From Rivularia sp. T60_A2020_040 (lineage in GTDB: Bacteria; Cyanobacteriota; Cyanobacteriia; Cyanobacteriales; Nostocaceae): a stretch of DNA of 64,000 nt. The stretch is from contig JACYMD010000070.1 in the NCBI GenBank assembly GCA_015272215.1, forward strand, positions 1 to 64,000. The letters are read 5' to 3'. Every line of letters begins with the position of its first letter. Positions within the stretch are counted from its first letter, which is position 1. Under the pieces are notes generated by a model. The model saw only the letters and a list, made by a program, of their open reading frames with translations. It searched no databases and was not told the DNA's origin. A program made the translations under genes and the position numbers. Positions 38,393-47,748 of the stretch are shown here, piece by piece.

Positions 38393-39379
38393 ATGACAAC
38401 TTCCCCATTACCAGCTATTACAAATAACCCTTCTTCAATGCAAATCAAAATTCAACACTCAGAAAACTTACTTGTACCGCAACCGTTGCAACCTGGAGAC
38501 TTATTGAGGGTAATTGCTCCGAGCGGTGCTTTACGAGAAATTGCAGCATTCCAAAGTGGTGTAGAAATTTGGCGATCGCGAGGTTATCGAGTGGAGGTAA
38601 TTCCGGAAATCGAGGATAGATGGGGATATTTAGCCGGTAATGACGAAAAACGTCGTAATCACTTAGCAGCAGCATGGCAAGACCCGGAATGTCGTGGTAT
38701 TCTTTGTGCTAGAGGTGGTTTTGGTACAACGCGGATTTTAGAAGCATGGACTTGGATGTTGCAAAACCAAGAAACTGCCGATATCCTATCACCAAAATGG
38801 TTAATTGGTTTCTCGGATATCACAGCTTTATTGTGGAGTCTTTACAAAGCCGGAATTTGTGGGGTTCATGCACCTGTAATGACCACTTTAGCAGAAGAAC
38901 CAAGTTGGTCGATCCAAAGATTATTTGATTTAGTAGAAGGTAAATCCCTCGAACCTTTACAAGGTAGGGGATGGGGAGGTGGTATTGTGAGCGGTAAATT
39001 ATTACCAGCAAACCTGACAGTGGCAACTCATCTGTTGGGTACACCGATGCAACCAGAACTTGATGGTGTAATTTTGGCAATAGAAGATGTAACAGAAGCA
39101 CCTTATCGCATTGATAGAATGTTGACTCAATGGCGGATGAGTGGAGCTTTAGCAAAAATCGCCGGAATAGCTATAGGTAGTTTTACTAATTGTGAAGCGC
39201 CACCAAATATACCTAGTTTTACTGTAGATGAAGTATTGCGCGATCGCCTTGGTGATTTAGGTATTCCCGTGGTTTCGGGCTTACCTTTCGGACATCAAGC
39301 ACCCAACGCAGCTTTACCCGTAGGTGTAATGGTAACTTTGGATGCAGATGAAGGAGTTTTGAGAATGAATGATCAATGA
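38393..39379 (+). CDS. LD-carboxypeptidase (S66 peptidase family)
   Basis: A 328-residue serine peptidase of the LdcA/MccF family, which removes the terminal D-Ala from L,D-linked murein tetrapeptides during wall recycling. Motifs in order: RVIAPSGALRE, GYLAGNDEKR, CARGGFGTTR, nucleophile Ser141 in GFSDITAL, Glu in LAIEDVTEAPY and His in PFGHQAPNAALPVG. Ser-Glu-His is thus complete. About 30 N-terminal residues are extra and lack a signal peptide; a later Met (16) could also be the start. MccF-like detoxification is the alternative. Confidence 0.9.
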   Translation: MTTSPLPAITNNPSSMQIKIQHSENLLVPQPLQPGDLLRVIAPSGALREIAAFQSGVEIWRSRGYRVEVIPEIEDRWGYLAGNDEKRRNHLAAAWQDPECRGILCARGGFGTTRILEAWTWMLQNQETADILSPKWLIGFSDITALLWSLYKAGICGVHAPVMTTLAEEPSWSIQRLFDLVEGKSLEPLQGRGWGGGIVSGKLLPANLTVATHLLGTPMQPELDGVILAIEDVTEAPYRIDRMLTQWRMSGALAKIAGIAIGSFTNCEAPPNIPSFTVDEVLRDRLGDLGIPVVSGLPFGHQAPNAALPVGVMVTLDADEGVLRMNDQ

Positions 39380-39397
39380 TCGCGAAAGATAAATGTA

Positions 39398-39420
39398 GAG
39401 ACGTTGCATTGCAACGTCTC
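39398..39420. repeat. Palindrome (AGACGT family), copy 4
   Basis: GAGACGTTGCA, one base, then its reverse complement, 18 bp after the LD-carboxypeptidase stop and followed by CTTTAT. Plausible as a 3' hairpin of that gene. Confidence 0.8.
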
Positions 39421-39497
39421 CTTTATGTAAAGTAGGAAACGAGCCGTTAATTATGATTCATTATGGTGCGTTGCGCGGAGCAAAAACACACCCTAGA

Positions 39498-40223
39498 TTA
39501 TTCATTGTTCTTTAACCGACAAAAACTAATAGCCGGAATTGCAGCCAAAATCAATGCTGTTAATCCTTGTTTTACTAAATATAAAGTTACATCACGATGT
39601 ATTACTGGAATCAAGTTTTCTCCCCAGGAAACTAATAGCATTGAGATACTAATAAATAAATAGGAAATAGACGGTACAAAAATCCACCACCATCCAGTTT
39701 TTACATATTTTCGTAACACCAAAAATTGGAATAAACCCAACCAAAGCCAAGAAAAAATATAAGCAGTATTTGATAAAATGCCCCAAAAGATAACTGTTTG
39801 TGACGATATTTGATTTGTGGATGCAGCAACAGATGAAATATAAGCAATCCATGCATTAGAAACAGTATTAGCGACTAACCAACCGATTGCGGTTGCAAAA
39901 GTCCACCACCAACCAGATATGTATTTATGCAGAGGAATAGATTGATCTGCTGCAAAAATTAATGCAAATAAACTAGTAGCAATTAACTTAACAATCCTGT
40001 ACCATAACAACTCATTTTGAGCAAAATCAGCAGGTATATTCTCTCGAAGCATTTTTTCTAAAGCCAGACTAGCAATTCCTCCTCCTATCCATCCCAAAGT
40101 TGTCATAAAAGTAAACAACAAAAAGAATTCTTGACGTTGGGAACGAGGAATCAGCAAGAACTTTTTCTCTTTAACATTAGCTTCAGAAGGATTTTGGGGA
40201 ATCTTGTTAAATAAAGATGGCAT
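39498..40223 (-). CDS. Polytopic membrane protein, unknown
   Basis: A 241-residue protein with about six membrane segments after a 30-residue polar start. Two related Trp-rich phrases, YISGWWWTFATAIGWLVA and YVKTGWWWIFVPSISYLF, suggest an internal duplication, a pattern known in cyanobacterial hypotheticals. ATG at 40223 is preferred to a TTG four codons upstream. No function can be assigned. Confidence 0.7.
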   Translation of the reverse strand: MPSLFNKIPQNPSEANVKEKKFLLIPRSQRQEFFLLFTFMTTLGWIGGGIASLALEKMLRENIPADFAQNELLWYRIVKLIATSLFALIFAADQSIPLHKYISGWWWTFATAIGWLVANTVSNAWIAYISSVAASTNQISSQTVIFWGILSNTAYIFSWLWLGLFQFLVLRKYVKTGWWWIFVPSISYLFISISMLLVSWGENLIPVIHRDVTLYLVKQGLTALILAAIPAISFCRLKNNE

Positions 40224-40381
40224 AACAATCAACAATAAAAATAATTACACTTTCACAAGTTTAAGCAGCAAAAGCTTTTTCCGCATCTCCTCATATAGGG
40301 TTGCGCCGTGCCATCAATTAACTGCAAAATGAAATAATTAGATAGTAATTTGTTTAATTGGGATTTTTTGGAGCTAATAAA

Positions 40382-40588
40382 ATGCTGAAAAGCGTCTGGG
40401 CTACTGTTCGTAATGGCAAAATTGAGTTATTGGAAGATATTCAACTATCGGAAGGTACTAAAGTTTTAATTACTTTGATTTCTGATCAAGATGAGCAGCA
40501 ATTTTGGTTAACAACAAGTGAAAAATCTTTAAATAAGGTTTGGGATAATCAAGAGGATGAGATTTATGCCGAATTACTCAAAAAATAG
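40382..40588 (+). CDS. Antitoxin of a PemK/MazF-type pair
   Basis: A 68-residue protein: LKSVWATVRNGKIELLEDI and a strand-rich start like the AF2212/DUF104-type antitoxins, then an acidic helical tail (DNQEDEIYAELLKK) that probably binds the toxin. The ATG at 40382 has GGAG eight bases upstream. The toxin start lies within its last eight codons, so the two are translationally coupled. Expected to neutralise the toxin and repress the operon. Confidence 0.78.
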   Translation: MLKSVWATVRNGKIELLEDIQLSEGTKVLITLISDQDEQQFWLTTSEKSLNKVWDNQEDEIYAELLKK

Positions 40589-40895
40589 TGTAATTTTAGT
40601 GCGCTATCCTTTTTCCGACCTTTCAGCAATAAAAGTACGTCCTGCTGTTGTTGTAAATTCTGAATCTTCTTCCCAAGATTATCTTATAGTTCCGCTTACT
40701 AGTCGAATAGATTCTCTTTTCCCTGGAGAGTTTATTTTAACTGATTGGGAAGCTGCTCAACTAAATGTTCCTACTGCCGTAAAAAGAGGAATTTATACTA
40801 TTGAACAAAGTTTAATTATTAAGTTCATCGGCAAATTATCTGCTCAAGATGCACAAACAATAGATACATCTCTTCGTTTATGGCTGGCTTTATAA
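40566..40895 (+). CDS. PemK/MazF-family toxin
   Basis: A 109-residue toxin of the type II family, usually a sequence-specific mRNA endonuclease. The fold markers are ILVRYPFSDLS, KVRPAVVVN (conserved Arg-Pro), DYLIVPLTSR and the C-terminal DAQTIDTSLRLWL. ATG at 40566 is preferred over 40557, because GAGG at 40553-40556 is well spaced only for the former. It overlaps the antitoxin gene by 23 bases. Cleavage specificity is not predictable. Confidence 0.85.
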   Translation: MPNYSKNSVILVRYPFSDLSAIKVRPAVVVNSESSSQDYLIVPLTSRIDSLFPGEFILTDWEAAQLNVPTAVKRGIYTIEQSLIIKFIGKLSAQDAQTIDTSLRLWLAL

Positions 40896-40899
40896 ATCA

Positions 40900-40936
40900 A
40901 AAATCCCCACATTCCAAGAATTGCGGGGATAAAAAT
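40900..40936. terminator. Shared terminator between the toxin gene and dnaK
   Basis: ATCCCCAC (40903-40910) and GCGGGGAT (40923-40930) form an 8-bp stem with one mismatch; both sides carry A/T tracts, so it can stop transcripts from either convergent gene. Confidence 0.7.
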
Positions 40937-40979
40937 TATTTGATATCAAAGTGAGTCAAAAAACCCACCGCGAAAATGA

Positions 40980-42893
40980 TTACTTAGACTCAGTGAAGTC
41001 AGCATCAATTACATCATCACCAGTAGAAGTGCTACCTGTATCTCCAGTAGCACCAGCACCAGCACCAGCACCATCGGGAGCAGTATCACCGGCTTGCTGA
41101 TACATATTGCTACCAACTGTAAACAGTGCTTGTTGCAATTCTGGCATTAACTTTTGAATTTGCTCGTCATCTTCTTTGGTGACAGCATCTTTCAAATCTT
41201 TGGCTAAACCTTCGATTTTGGTTTTATCGTCAGCGGGAACTTTATCACCTAATTCTTGCAACTGCTTTTCTGCTTGATAAGCTAAAGAATCGGCTTGGTT
41301 CTTACGGTCGATTTTTTCACGACGTTCTTTGTCGGTAGAAGAGAATTTATCGGCTTCTTGAACCATCTTCTCGACTTCGGATTTATCCAAAGTGGAAGCA
41401 CCAGTAATACTAATAGATTGCTCTTTACCAGTACCTTTATCTTTAGCGGTAACGTTTAAAATACCGTTAGCGTCGATATCGAAGGTAACTTCAATTTGAG
41501 GTACTCCACGAGGTGCGGGAGGAATTCCATCCAGACGGAAGGTTCCCAAACTCTTGTTATCGTTGGACATTTCACGCTCACCTTGGAGAACATGAATTTC
41601 CACATTAGTTTGACCATCTACAGCGGTAGAAAATACTTCTGATTTCTTGGTAGGAATAGTGGTATTGCGGGGAATAATTTTGGTCATGACTCCACCAAGA
41701 GTTTCCACACCCAAAGACAACGGACTTACATCTAAAAGTAAGATTCCGGTAACATCACCAGAAAGTACACCAGCTTGAATCGCTGCACCAACCGCTACAA
41801 CTTCATCAGGGTTAACAGTTTGATTGGGTTCTTTTCCTAATACCCGCTTCACGACTTCTTGGACTGCGGGAATCCGGGTAGAACCACCAACTAATACGAT
41901 TTCATCAATATTCTCTTTCTTTAACTTAGCGTCGCGCAGTGCGTTTTCAACCGGAATGCGACAACGGTCGATTAAATCCGAGCAAATTTCTTCAAATTTA
42001 GCGCGAGTCAGGGTTGTATCTAAGTGTTTCGGACCATCCTGAGTTGCGGTAATAAATGGTAAGTTAATTTCTGTTTGAGTAACGCTGGAAAGTTCAATTT
42101 TAGCTTTTTCTCCGGCTTCAGTTAAACGCTGTAAAGCTTGTTTATCTTTCCGTAGGTCAATACCTTCTTGCTTTTGGAATTCTGCGGCTAGATAATCAAC
42201 AATTTTCTTGTCGAAGTCGTCACCACCAAGGTGAGTATCACCAGAAGTTGAAAGTACTTCAAATACACCGTCACCTACTTCTAAGATAGATACGTCGAAG
42301 GTACCACCACCAAGGTCAAATACCAAGATGGTTTCGTTGCTCTTCTTATCCAAACCATAAGCTAAGGAAGCTGCGGTAGGTTCGTTGATAATTCGTAGTA
42401 CTTCAATCCCGGCAATTTTACCAGCATCTTTGGTTGCTTGACGCTGAGAGTCGTTGAAATATGCGGGAACGGTAATCACAGCTTGGGTGATAGTTTCCCC
42501 GGTATACTTGCTCGCATCTTCAACTAACTTACGCAGAACCTGCGCGGAAATTTCTTCCGGAGCAAACTGTTTACCCGCTTGGGGACAATCAACTTTAACG
42601 TTTCCGTTGCTGTCGCGAACTACTTTATAAGAAACTTCAGTAGCTTCGTGAGTAATTTCCTCGTGCTTGCGTCCGATAAAACGCTTAACCGAATAAAAAG
42701 TGTTTTCAGGGTTCATTACCCCCTGACGCTTGGCGATTTGTCCAACAAGGCGATCGCCATTTTTCGCGAAAGCCACAACACTAGGAGTGGTACGAAAACC
42801 TTCTGCATTAGCAATAACCGTGGGTTTACCACCTTCCATGACTGCTACGCAGGAATTAGTTGTACCTAAGTCAATTCCAACTACTTTTGCCAT
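40980..42893 (-). CDS. dnaK: Hsp70 chaperone DnaK (DnaK2-like)
   Basis: A 637-residue ATP-dependent chaperone. Nucleotide-binding domain 1-385 with [24 protein letters not shown] and [12 protein letters not shown]-type motifs; substrate domain about 390-505 ([17 protein letters not shown]); helical lid; and the C-terminal EEVD-like tail [10 protein letters not shown], where Gly/Ala/Ser repeats precede it. Length and sequence fit the major cyanobacterial DnaK (DnaK2). No grpE or dnaJ adjoins. The 724-bp leader region contains a structured element that might be transcribed in the opposite direction. Confidence 0.96.
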   Translation of the reverse strand: MAKVVGIDLGTTNSCVAVMEGGKPTVIANAEGFRTTPSVVAFAKNGDRLVGQIAKRQGVMNPENTFYSVKRFIGRKHEEITHEATEVSYKVVRDSNGNVKVDCPQAGKQFAPEEISAQVLRKLVEDASKYTGETITQAVITVPAYFNDSQRQATKDAGKIAGIEVLRIINEPTAASLAYGLDKKSNETILVFDLGGGTFDVSILEVGDGVFEVLSTSGDTHLGGDDFDKKIVDYLAAEFQKQEGIDLRKDKQALQRLTEAGEKAKIELSSVTQTEINLPFITATQDGPKHLDTTLTRAKFEEICSDLIDRCRIPVENALRDAKLKKENIDEIVLVGGSTRIPAVQEVVKRVLGKEPNQTVNPDEVVAVGAAIQAGVLSGDVTGILLLDVSPLSLGVETLGGVMTKIIPRNTTIPTKKSEVFSTAVDGQTNVEIHVLQGEREMSNDNKSLGTFRLDGIPPAPRGVPQIEVTFDIDANGILNVTAKDKGTGKEQSISITGASTLDKSEVEKMVQEADKFSSTDKERREKIDRKNQADSLAYQAEKQLQELGDKVPADDKTKIEGLAKDLKDAVTKEDDEQIQKLMPELQQALFTVGSNMYQQAGDTAPDGAGAGAGATGDTGSTSTGDDVIDADFTESK

Positions 42894-43617
42894 TTTAATT
42901 TTGGCTCCGTATAACTACAAAAACAATGAATGGGAATATAAAAGATTTAATTTTGAGGTAACTGGCTTAAAAAAGCAGCCAGTAAGACATCAATAGTCCA
43001 TGTAACTTGGGAATTATCCCGCTTACACTGTTATATATACTGAGCCTATGCAGCCTGTGAATGAAGGGTGGTTTCCCGAACCCGTACTTGGACGGTTATG
43101 CTTCATAATTTTTTAATGGCTTAGTTATGGCTCAATCAGTGTTTGCTTGCATAATGTCTAATGTATGAGAATTAATACTATGAGTAATTCGGGTGAACCG
43201 TAACATTAGAGTGGTGTTTGCCGTCTTTTCGATCAAAAATAGGCTTTTAATCGAGTTATTTTCCATAAATCTGCCGATAAGTTGACTTGAAAAACAAATT
43301 TTTCACTTTGATTTGAAAAATTCTCCAGTTTTAAACCATAAAATATATTTTGAATATCTTTTGAATATATTTTGAAATTTAATTATCCCCAACGTAAGTT
43401 TGCCGTAATTAATATTTCAATCATTTTTATACCAACTTCCAAATCAATTTGAAAATTCTGAGTAATTAACGATTATTTTGAGATAATTACAATTTAATAC
43501 TTTTGATATCAATATATATTTCTTTGGGAAGTAAAAGGTATCGTATCTGCTAGCTAGCGTGAGAACAGGTTATTTCGATTCCAGAAATAGCAATATCTCA
43601 ATAAAGGACTAAAGGAT
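42894..43617. other. Long intergenic region between divergent genes
   Basis: 724 bp holding the dnaK and repeat-protein promoters. A TATATAT box near 43031 precedes a structured segment (43041-43114). No CIRCE element was found by eye. The part after 43260 is plain AT-rich. Confidence 0.5.
43041..43114 (+). ncRNA. Candidate small structured RNA
   Basis: A TATATA box (about 43031-43038) is followed by a GC-richer 70-nt stretch. Arms ATGAAG (43061-43066) and CTTCAT (43101-43106) enclose GGGT...ACCC and the hairpin CCGT-ACTTGG-ACGG, then AATTTTTT follows, like an intrinsic terminator. The segment stands out in composition from the flanks. I do not recognise an Rfam family; on the other strand it would be the dnaK upstream region. 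Confidence 0.4.
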
Positions 43618-46600
43618 ATGTTTCCAATCACAAATATTGTTGGACAAGTACCAATGCAAGGATATGTTACTCCCCAAGAAGCATCACTAATTTTTTCCGG
43701 ACCACAATTTTTAGTGGCTTTGATATCTGGAATAGTAATGGCGATCGCTTTTCAATTACTGCTGACTAATTTGTCAATCGCTCTAGGTATTTCTTCTTTG
43801 GGAGGAGATTTTTCTGATGACGATAATTCTGATACAGTCGGTGCAACGATTAGCAAGGTAGAAGCCAAAGTCGGTATTTGGGCATTAATTACGGCGACTA
43901 TTGCTCTATTTATCGCTTGCTTTTTAGCGGTGAAATTGAGTTTAATCGAAAGTACGGTTTTAGGAGCAATTATTGGTATTGTAATCTGGTCTACATACTT
44001 TTCAGTAGTTGTATGGCTGGGTTCCTCTGCTGCTGGGGCGCTGATTGGTTCGCTCTTGAGTACTGCGAGTTCCGGCATTCAAGGTATTATGGGTACCGCG
44101 ACAGGTGTTTTGGGTGCCAATGCTGCTAAAAATCAAATGGTCTCCACAGCCGAAGATATTACCGCCGCAGTCCGTCGCGAATTAACTTCTGGCTTCGATG
44201 CTAATAGTATTAAAAACACTGTAGAAAGTTCTTTAAACTCTGTAAATTTACCCAAGTTGAATTTACAAGAAATTCGCACTCAATTTGATCAAGTCCTCAA
44301 AGATGGTAATTTACAATCTCTTGGGAATAGTAACTTACTACAAAGCGTTAACCGCGATACTTTTGTTAACTTGATTAGCAACCGTACAGATTTCTCTCAA
44401 GAAGACATCAATCAAGTTGCAAACCAACTCGAAACCGCTTGGAATCAAGCTGTAAACGGTCAAAATCCCACGCAGCAAGTTATGGATTTTATCGAAAAAG
44501 CTACTCCGGATCAACTAAATTCGGAAAATTTAGGTTCAGAGTTACAAAAACAATTGGCTGAAATTACAGCAGTTGGTGGTAGTGGTTTATTAATGCAGCA
44601 AGCGGTTAAATATGGTTTGGGTGCAGCAATTCCAGCTTTGATGAATCAAGTAAATTTATCCGATTTGGATGTTGAGAAAATTAAACCTCAACTGCAAAAA
44701 CTCAAGGAAAAAGCTCCCGAAATAGATATTGATAAAATTAGCCAACAGTTGCAACATCTTAGAGAACAAGCCACTCAACAAATATCTCAATTATCTGATA
44801 ATCCCATCAAGACAGATGTGCAAGAGTATATCTTGAATTCTTTTCCTTGGCATTTCAACCGTTTAACCCTTAAAGATGAGTTCAAAGAAGTCATTTATGA
44901 TACGAATGCAGACCCCACAAAAGTTAAGCAACAACTCGAAGAACTCGATCAAGACTACTTAAACAACTTACTCAAACAACGGCAAGAACTAAGCGAAGTA
45001 AGAGTAAAAGAAATTGTCCAACAAATGGAAGAAATTCGCAGCGAAGTATTACAAACTGTAGGGGAAGTCGCAGAGAAAGAAACATCAACAAATCTCCGTA
45101 GCCAAATTGAAAACTATCTAAATTCCACTGGTAAAGAAGAACTCAACCCCGAAGCGATAAAACAGGACTTTAGTAAATTATTAGAAGATTCTGAAGCCAG
45201 TTTTGAAGAATTGAAAAATCGTTTACAACAATTCAATCGAGATGATTTAGTCAAACTGCTTTCTCAACGTCAAGATATTAGTCAGGAAGAAGCTAATAAT
45301 ATAGTTGGTCAACTGGAAAGTACCCGCGATAACGTTTTAAATCGCGCTCAAGAGCTACAACAACAAGCTACAAATCAAGCGAACGAATTGCGAGAAAAAG
45401 TAGAAAACTATCTGGTCAATACCAATAAAGACGAACTCAATCCCCAAGGAATCAAACACGACTTCAAAGCACTTATAAACGACCCAGAAATCGGAGCTAA
45501 ATTATTACGTCAACGGCTTGCACAATTTGACCGCGATACCTTAGTTAAATTATTTTCTCAACGTCAAGATTTGAGCGAAGAAGAGGTAAATCAAAAAATC
45601 GATCAATTGTTATCAATACGCGATAACGTCTTACAAACACCGCAAAAAATTGCAGAAAAAACCAAACAGCAATACGAACAAACAGTAGAAAAAATTTCCG
45701 AGTATTTACGTAATACTAATCAAGAAGAACTCAACCCCGAAGGAATCAAACGCGATTTGCAAAAACTGCTCGATGATCCCAAACAAGGAGCTTCAGCCTT
45801 GCGCGATCGCCTTTCTCAAATAGACAGAGAAACCTTAGTTAAATTGCTTTCTCAGCGTGAAGACTTGAGCGAAGAACAAGTTAACCAAGTAATTGACGAT
45901 GTACAAGATACCATTGGAGATATTGTCAAAGCACCGCGTCGGTTAGCAAAGCGTGCTAGCGAACGAGTTGCCAACTTCCAAACGGACATCGAAGAATATT
46001 TACGCTCTACCGATAAACAAGAACTCAACCCCGAAGGAATCAAACGTGATCTACAATTATTATTGCAAGATCCACGCGCTGGAATTGAAAATTTAGGCTC
46101 ACGGGTTTCTCAATTTGACCGAGATACATTAGTATCAGTACTTTCCCAAAGAGAAGATATTTCCGAAGAAGAAGCAAACCAAATTGCAGATCAAATCGAA
46201 TCAACCCGCGACTCAATTGTGCAACAATACCAGCAAGTCCAACAACAAGTACAATCTGCGGTTGACGGAACTTTAGACAAAATTCGCAATTACCTCAACT
46301 CCTTGGAGCGTCCAGAGTTAAATTACGAAGGAATCAAACAAGACTTTAGCAAACTATTTGACGACCCACAAATGGCATTTGAAGCCTTGCGCGATCGCCT
46401 ATCAGAATTTGATCGAGATAGTTTAATTGCTGTACTAAGTTCCCGCGAAGATATTTCTCAAAAAGACGCTGAACGTATAGTTAGTCAAATAGAAGCAGCC
46501 AGAGATAGCGTATTACAAAGAGGAGAACGCATCCAGAAAGAAACTCAAAAAAGATTAAAAGCCATCAAACAACAAGCCAAAAAACAAGCCATCGACGCGA

Positions 46601-46704
46601 AAGCCGCCGCTGCAAGCGCCGCATGGTGGTTGTTTGGAGCAGCTTTGACATCACTCGTAGGAAGTGCTGTAGCCGGAGTATTAGCCGTCAGAAGCATATA
46701 CTAA
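43618..46704 (+). CDS. Large membrane protein with six ~97-residue repeats
   Basis: 1028 residues. Three hydrophobic segments near the N-terminus (about 30-60, 85-110, 118-150) and one at the C-terminus (about 998-1025, WWLFGAALTSLVGSAVAG). Between them lie six helical repeats starting near residues 402, 497, 595, 694, 791 and 890, plus a degenerate one near 215. The consensus is ELNPEGIKRDLxxLLxDP, then LxxRLxQFDRDTLVxLLSQR and DISEEEANQI. Linkers are coiled-coil-like and Gln-rich. It has no catalytic motif. A membrane-bound scaffold is a reasonable guess, not shown. The repeats suggest repeated internal duplication. Confidence 0.8.
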   Translation: MFPITNIVGQVPMQGYVTPQEASLIFSGPQFLVALISGIVMAIAFQLLLTNLSIALGISSLGGDFSDDDNSDTVGATISKVEAKVGIWALITATIALFIACFLAVKLSLIESTVLGAIIGIVIWSTYFSVVVWLGSSAAGALIGSLLSTASSGIQGIMGTATGVLGANAAKNQMVSTAEDITAAVRRELTSGFDANSIKNTVESSLNSVNLPKLNLQEIRTQFDQVLKDGNLQSLGNSNLLQSVNRDTFVNLISNRTDFSQEDINQVANQLETAWNQAVNGQNPTQQVMDFIEKATPDQLNSENLGSELQKQLAEITAVGGSGLLMQQAVKYGLGAAIPALMNQVNLSDLDVEKIKPQLQKLKEKAPEIDIDKISQQLQHLREQATQQISQLSDNPIKTDVQEYILNSFPWHFNRLTLKDEFKEVIYDTNADPTKVKQQLEELDQDYLNNLLKQRQELSEVRVKEIVQQMEEIRSEVLQTVGEVAEKETSTNLRSQIENYLNSTGKEELNPEAIKQDFSKLLEDSEASFEELKNRLQQFNRDDLVKLLSQRQDISQEEANNIVGQLESTRDNVLNRAQELQQQATNQANELREKVENYLVNTNKDELNPQGIKHDFKALINDPEIGAKLLRQRLAQFDRDTLVKLFSQRQDLSEEEVNQKIDQLLSIRDNVLQTPQKIAEKTKQQYEQTVEKISEYLRNTNQEELNPEGIKRDLQKLLDDPKQGASALRDRLSQIDRETLVKLLSQREDLSEEQVNQVIDDVQDTIGDIVKAPRRLAKRASERVANFQTDIEEYLRSTDKQELNPEGIKRDLQLLLQDPRAGIENLGSRVSQFDRDTLVSVLSQREDISEEEANQIADQIESTRDSIVQQYQQVQQQVQSAVDGTLDKIRNYLNSLERPELNYEGIKQDFSKLFDDPQMAFEALRDRLSEFDRDSLIAVLSSREDISQKDAERIVSQIEAARDSVLQRGERIQKETQKRLKAIKQQAKKQAIDAKAAAASAAWWLFGAALTSLVGSAVAGVLAVRSIY

Positions 46705-46725
46705 ATAATCGCCCAAAATCCTTGT

Positions 46726-46750
46726 AGAGACGTAGCAGTGCTACGTCTCT
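46726..46750. repeat. Palindrome AGACGTAGCA family, copy 5
   Basis: Perfect 12-bp arms around one base, 22 bp beyond the stop of the repeat membrane protein and followed by TTATATTT, compatible with a terminator. Confidence 0.85.
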
Positions 46751-46846
46751 TTATATTTCGAGTGATATGGACAATTTAGTGAAATATTACCAACAATAGC
46801 GCGATAAAATCCTTAAATAGCGTCAAATTCTAAGTATTTGTACTCC

Positions 46847-47677
46847 GTGAAAACAGACAGCATATTTTATCGCCTTTTTCAAGAATTCCCCAGCATCTTT
46901 TTTGAATTAATCGGTAATTCAGATCAAATCGCAGATGTTTACGAATTCTCCTCCGTAGAAATTAAACAAACAGCATTCCGAATTGATGGTGTTTTTCTTC
47001 CCAGTCGAGCAGAAGAAAACCCAATCTATTTTGTAGAAGTTCAATTTCAAAGCGACGAAGAAATTTATTTACGGCTATTTTCAGAAATATTTTTATACCT
47101 GCGTCAAAACAAATCGAAAAATCCTTGGCAGGGAATAGTCATTTATCCCAGTCGCAGTGTAGATACAGCAGAGACATTTCACTATAGCGAATTCTTTCAA
47201 AGCCAACGTGTAAGGAGAATTTATCTTAATGAATTAGGAGATACAGCATCTCTACCACTGGGAATTGCTACCATAAAGTTAATCATAGAAGATCAAAATA
47301 CTGCCATTGTAGCAGCCAGAGATTTGATAGCAAGAGCCCAGCGAGAAATCAACATCGAGCGACAGCAAAGACAGCTATTAGAATTGATAGAGACAATATT
47401 AGTTTATAAATTCCCCTTTAGGAGTAGAAAGGAGATTGAAGCCATGTTTGGATTAAGCGATTTGAAACAAACAAGAGTTTATCAAGAAGCAGTCGAGGAA
47501 GGTAAAGAGCAAGGAATACAGCAAGGAATACAACAAAAAAGTTTAGAGCTTGTACCTGTATTATTGCGATTGGGATTAAGTTTAGAAGAGATTGCAAACG
47601 AGTTAAATTTGAGCTTAGAACTAGTTAGAAAACAAGTAGAAAATCAATCTTCAAATCAAAATCAAGAGATGGAATGA
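46847..47677 (+). CDS. Rpn/DUF2887-type PD-(D/E)XK nuclease-like protein
   Basis: A 276-residue protein of the abundant cyanobacterial Rpn-like family (MKTDSIFYRLFQEFPSIFFE start). The nuclease-like core shows FRIDGVFLP (Asp) and YFVEVQFQ (Glu-x-Gln), compatible with a PD-(D/E)XK site. A QQ-rich helical tail with repeated EQGIQQGIQQ follows and ends with a small helix-turn-helix-like LEEIANELNLSLELVRKQ. GTG 46847 is preferred to an upstream TTG as it gives the family's N-terminus. Often annotated as a transposase, but no terminal repeats are seen. Confidence 0.8.
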   Translation: MKTDSIFYRLFQEFPSIFFELIGNSDQIADVYEFSSVEIKQTAFRIDGVFLPSRAEENPIYFVEVQFQSDEEIYLRLFSEIFLYLRQNKSKNPWQGIVIYPSRSVDTAETFHYSEFFQSQRVRRIYLNELGDTASLPLGIATIKLIIEDQNTAIVAARDLIARAQREINIERQQRQLLELIETILVYKFPFRSRKEIEAMFGLSDLKQTRVYQEAVEEGKEQGIQQGIQQKSLELVPVLLRLGLSLEEIANELNLSLELVRKQVENQSSNQNQEME

Positions 47678-47699
47678 CGGGGGATGGGGAGAATAATTC

Positions 47700-47746
47700 T
47701 TTACCAATTACCAATTACCCATTACCAATTACCAATTACCAATTCC
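47700..47746. repeat. STRR heptad TTACCAA
   Basis: Six tandem TTACCAA/TTACCCA units directly before the dus start. Open reading through them (from 47674) gives NSLPITNYPLPITNYQ, a repeat-derived extension not counted in the gene. Confidence 0.85.
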
Positions 47747-47748
47747 CC

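Noticed and set aside
43021-43260. CIRCE or other heat-shock operator upstream of dnaK
   Set aside because: No TTAGCACTC-N9-GAGTGCTAA-like inverted repeat could be found.
46847-47677. Complete insertion sequence (Rpn proteins are often labelled transposase)
   Set aside because: No terminal inverted repeats or target-site duplication is seen around the gene.
47674-47748. 25-residue N-terminal extension of the dus gene, overlapping the previous stop (ATGA)
   Set aside because: It is read from TTACCAA repeats, so the apparent translational coupling is not trusted.
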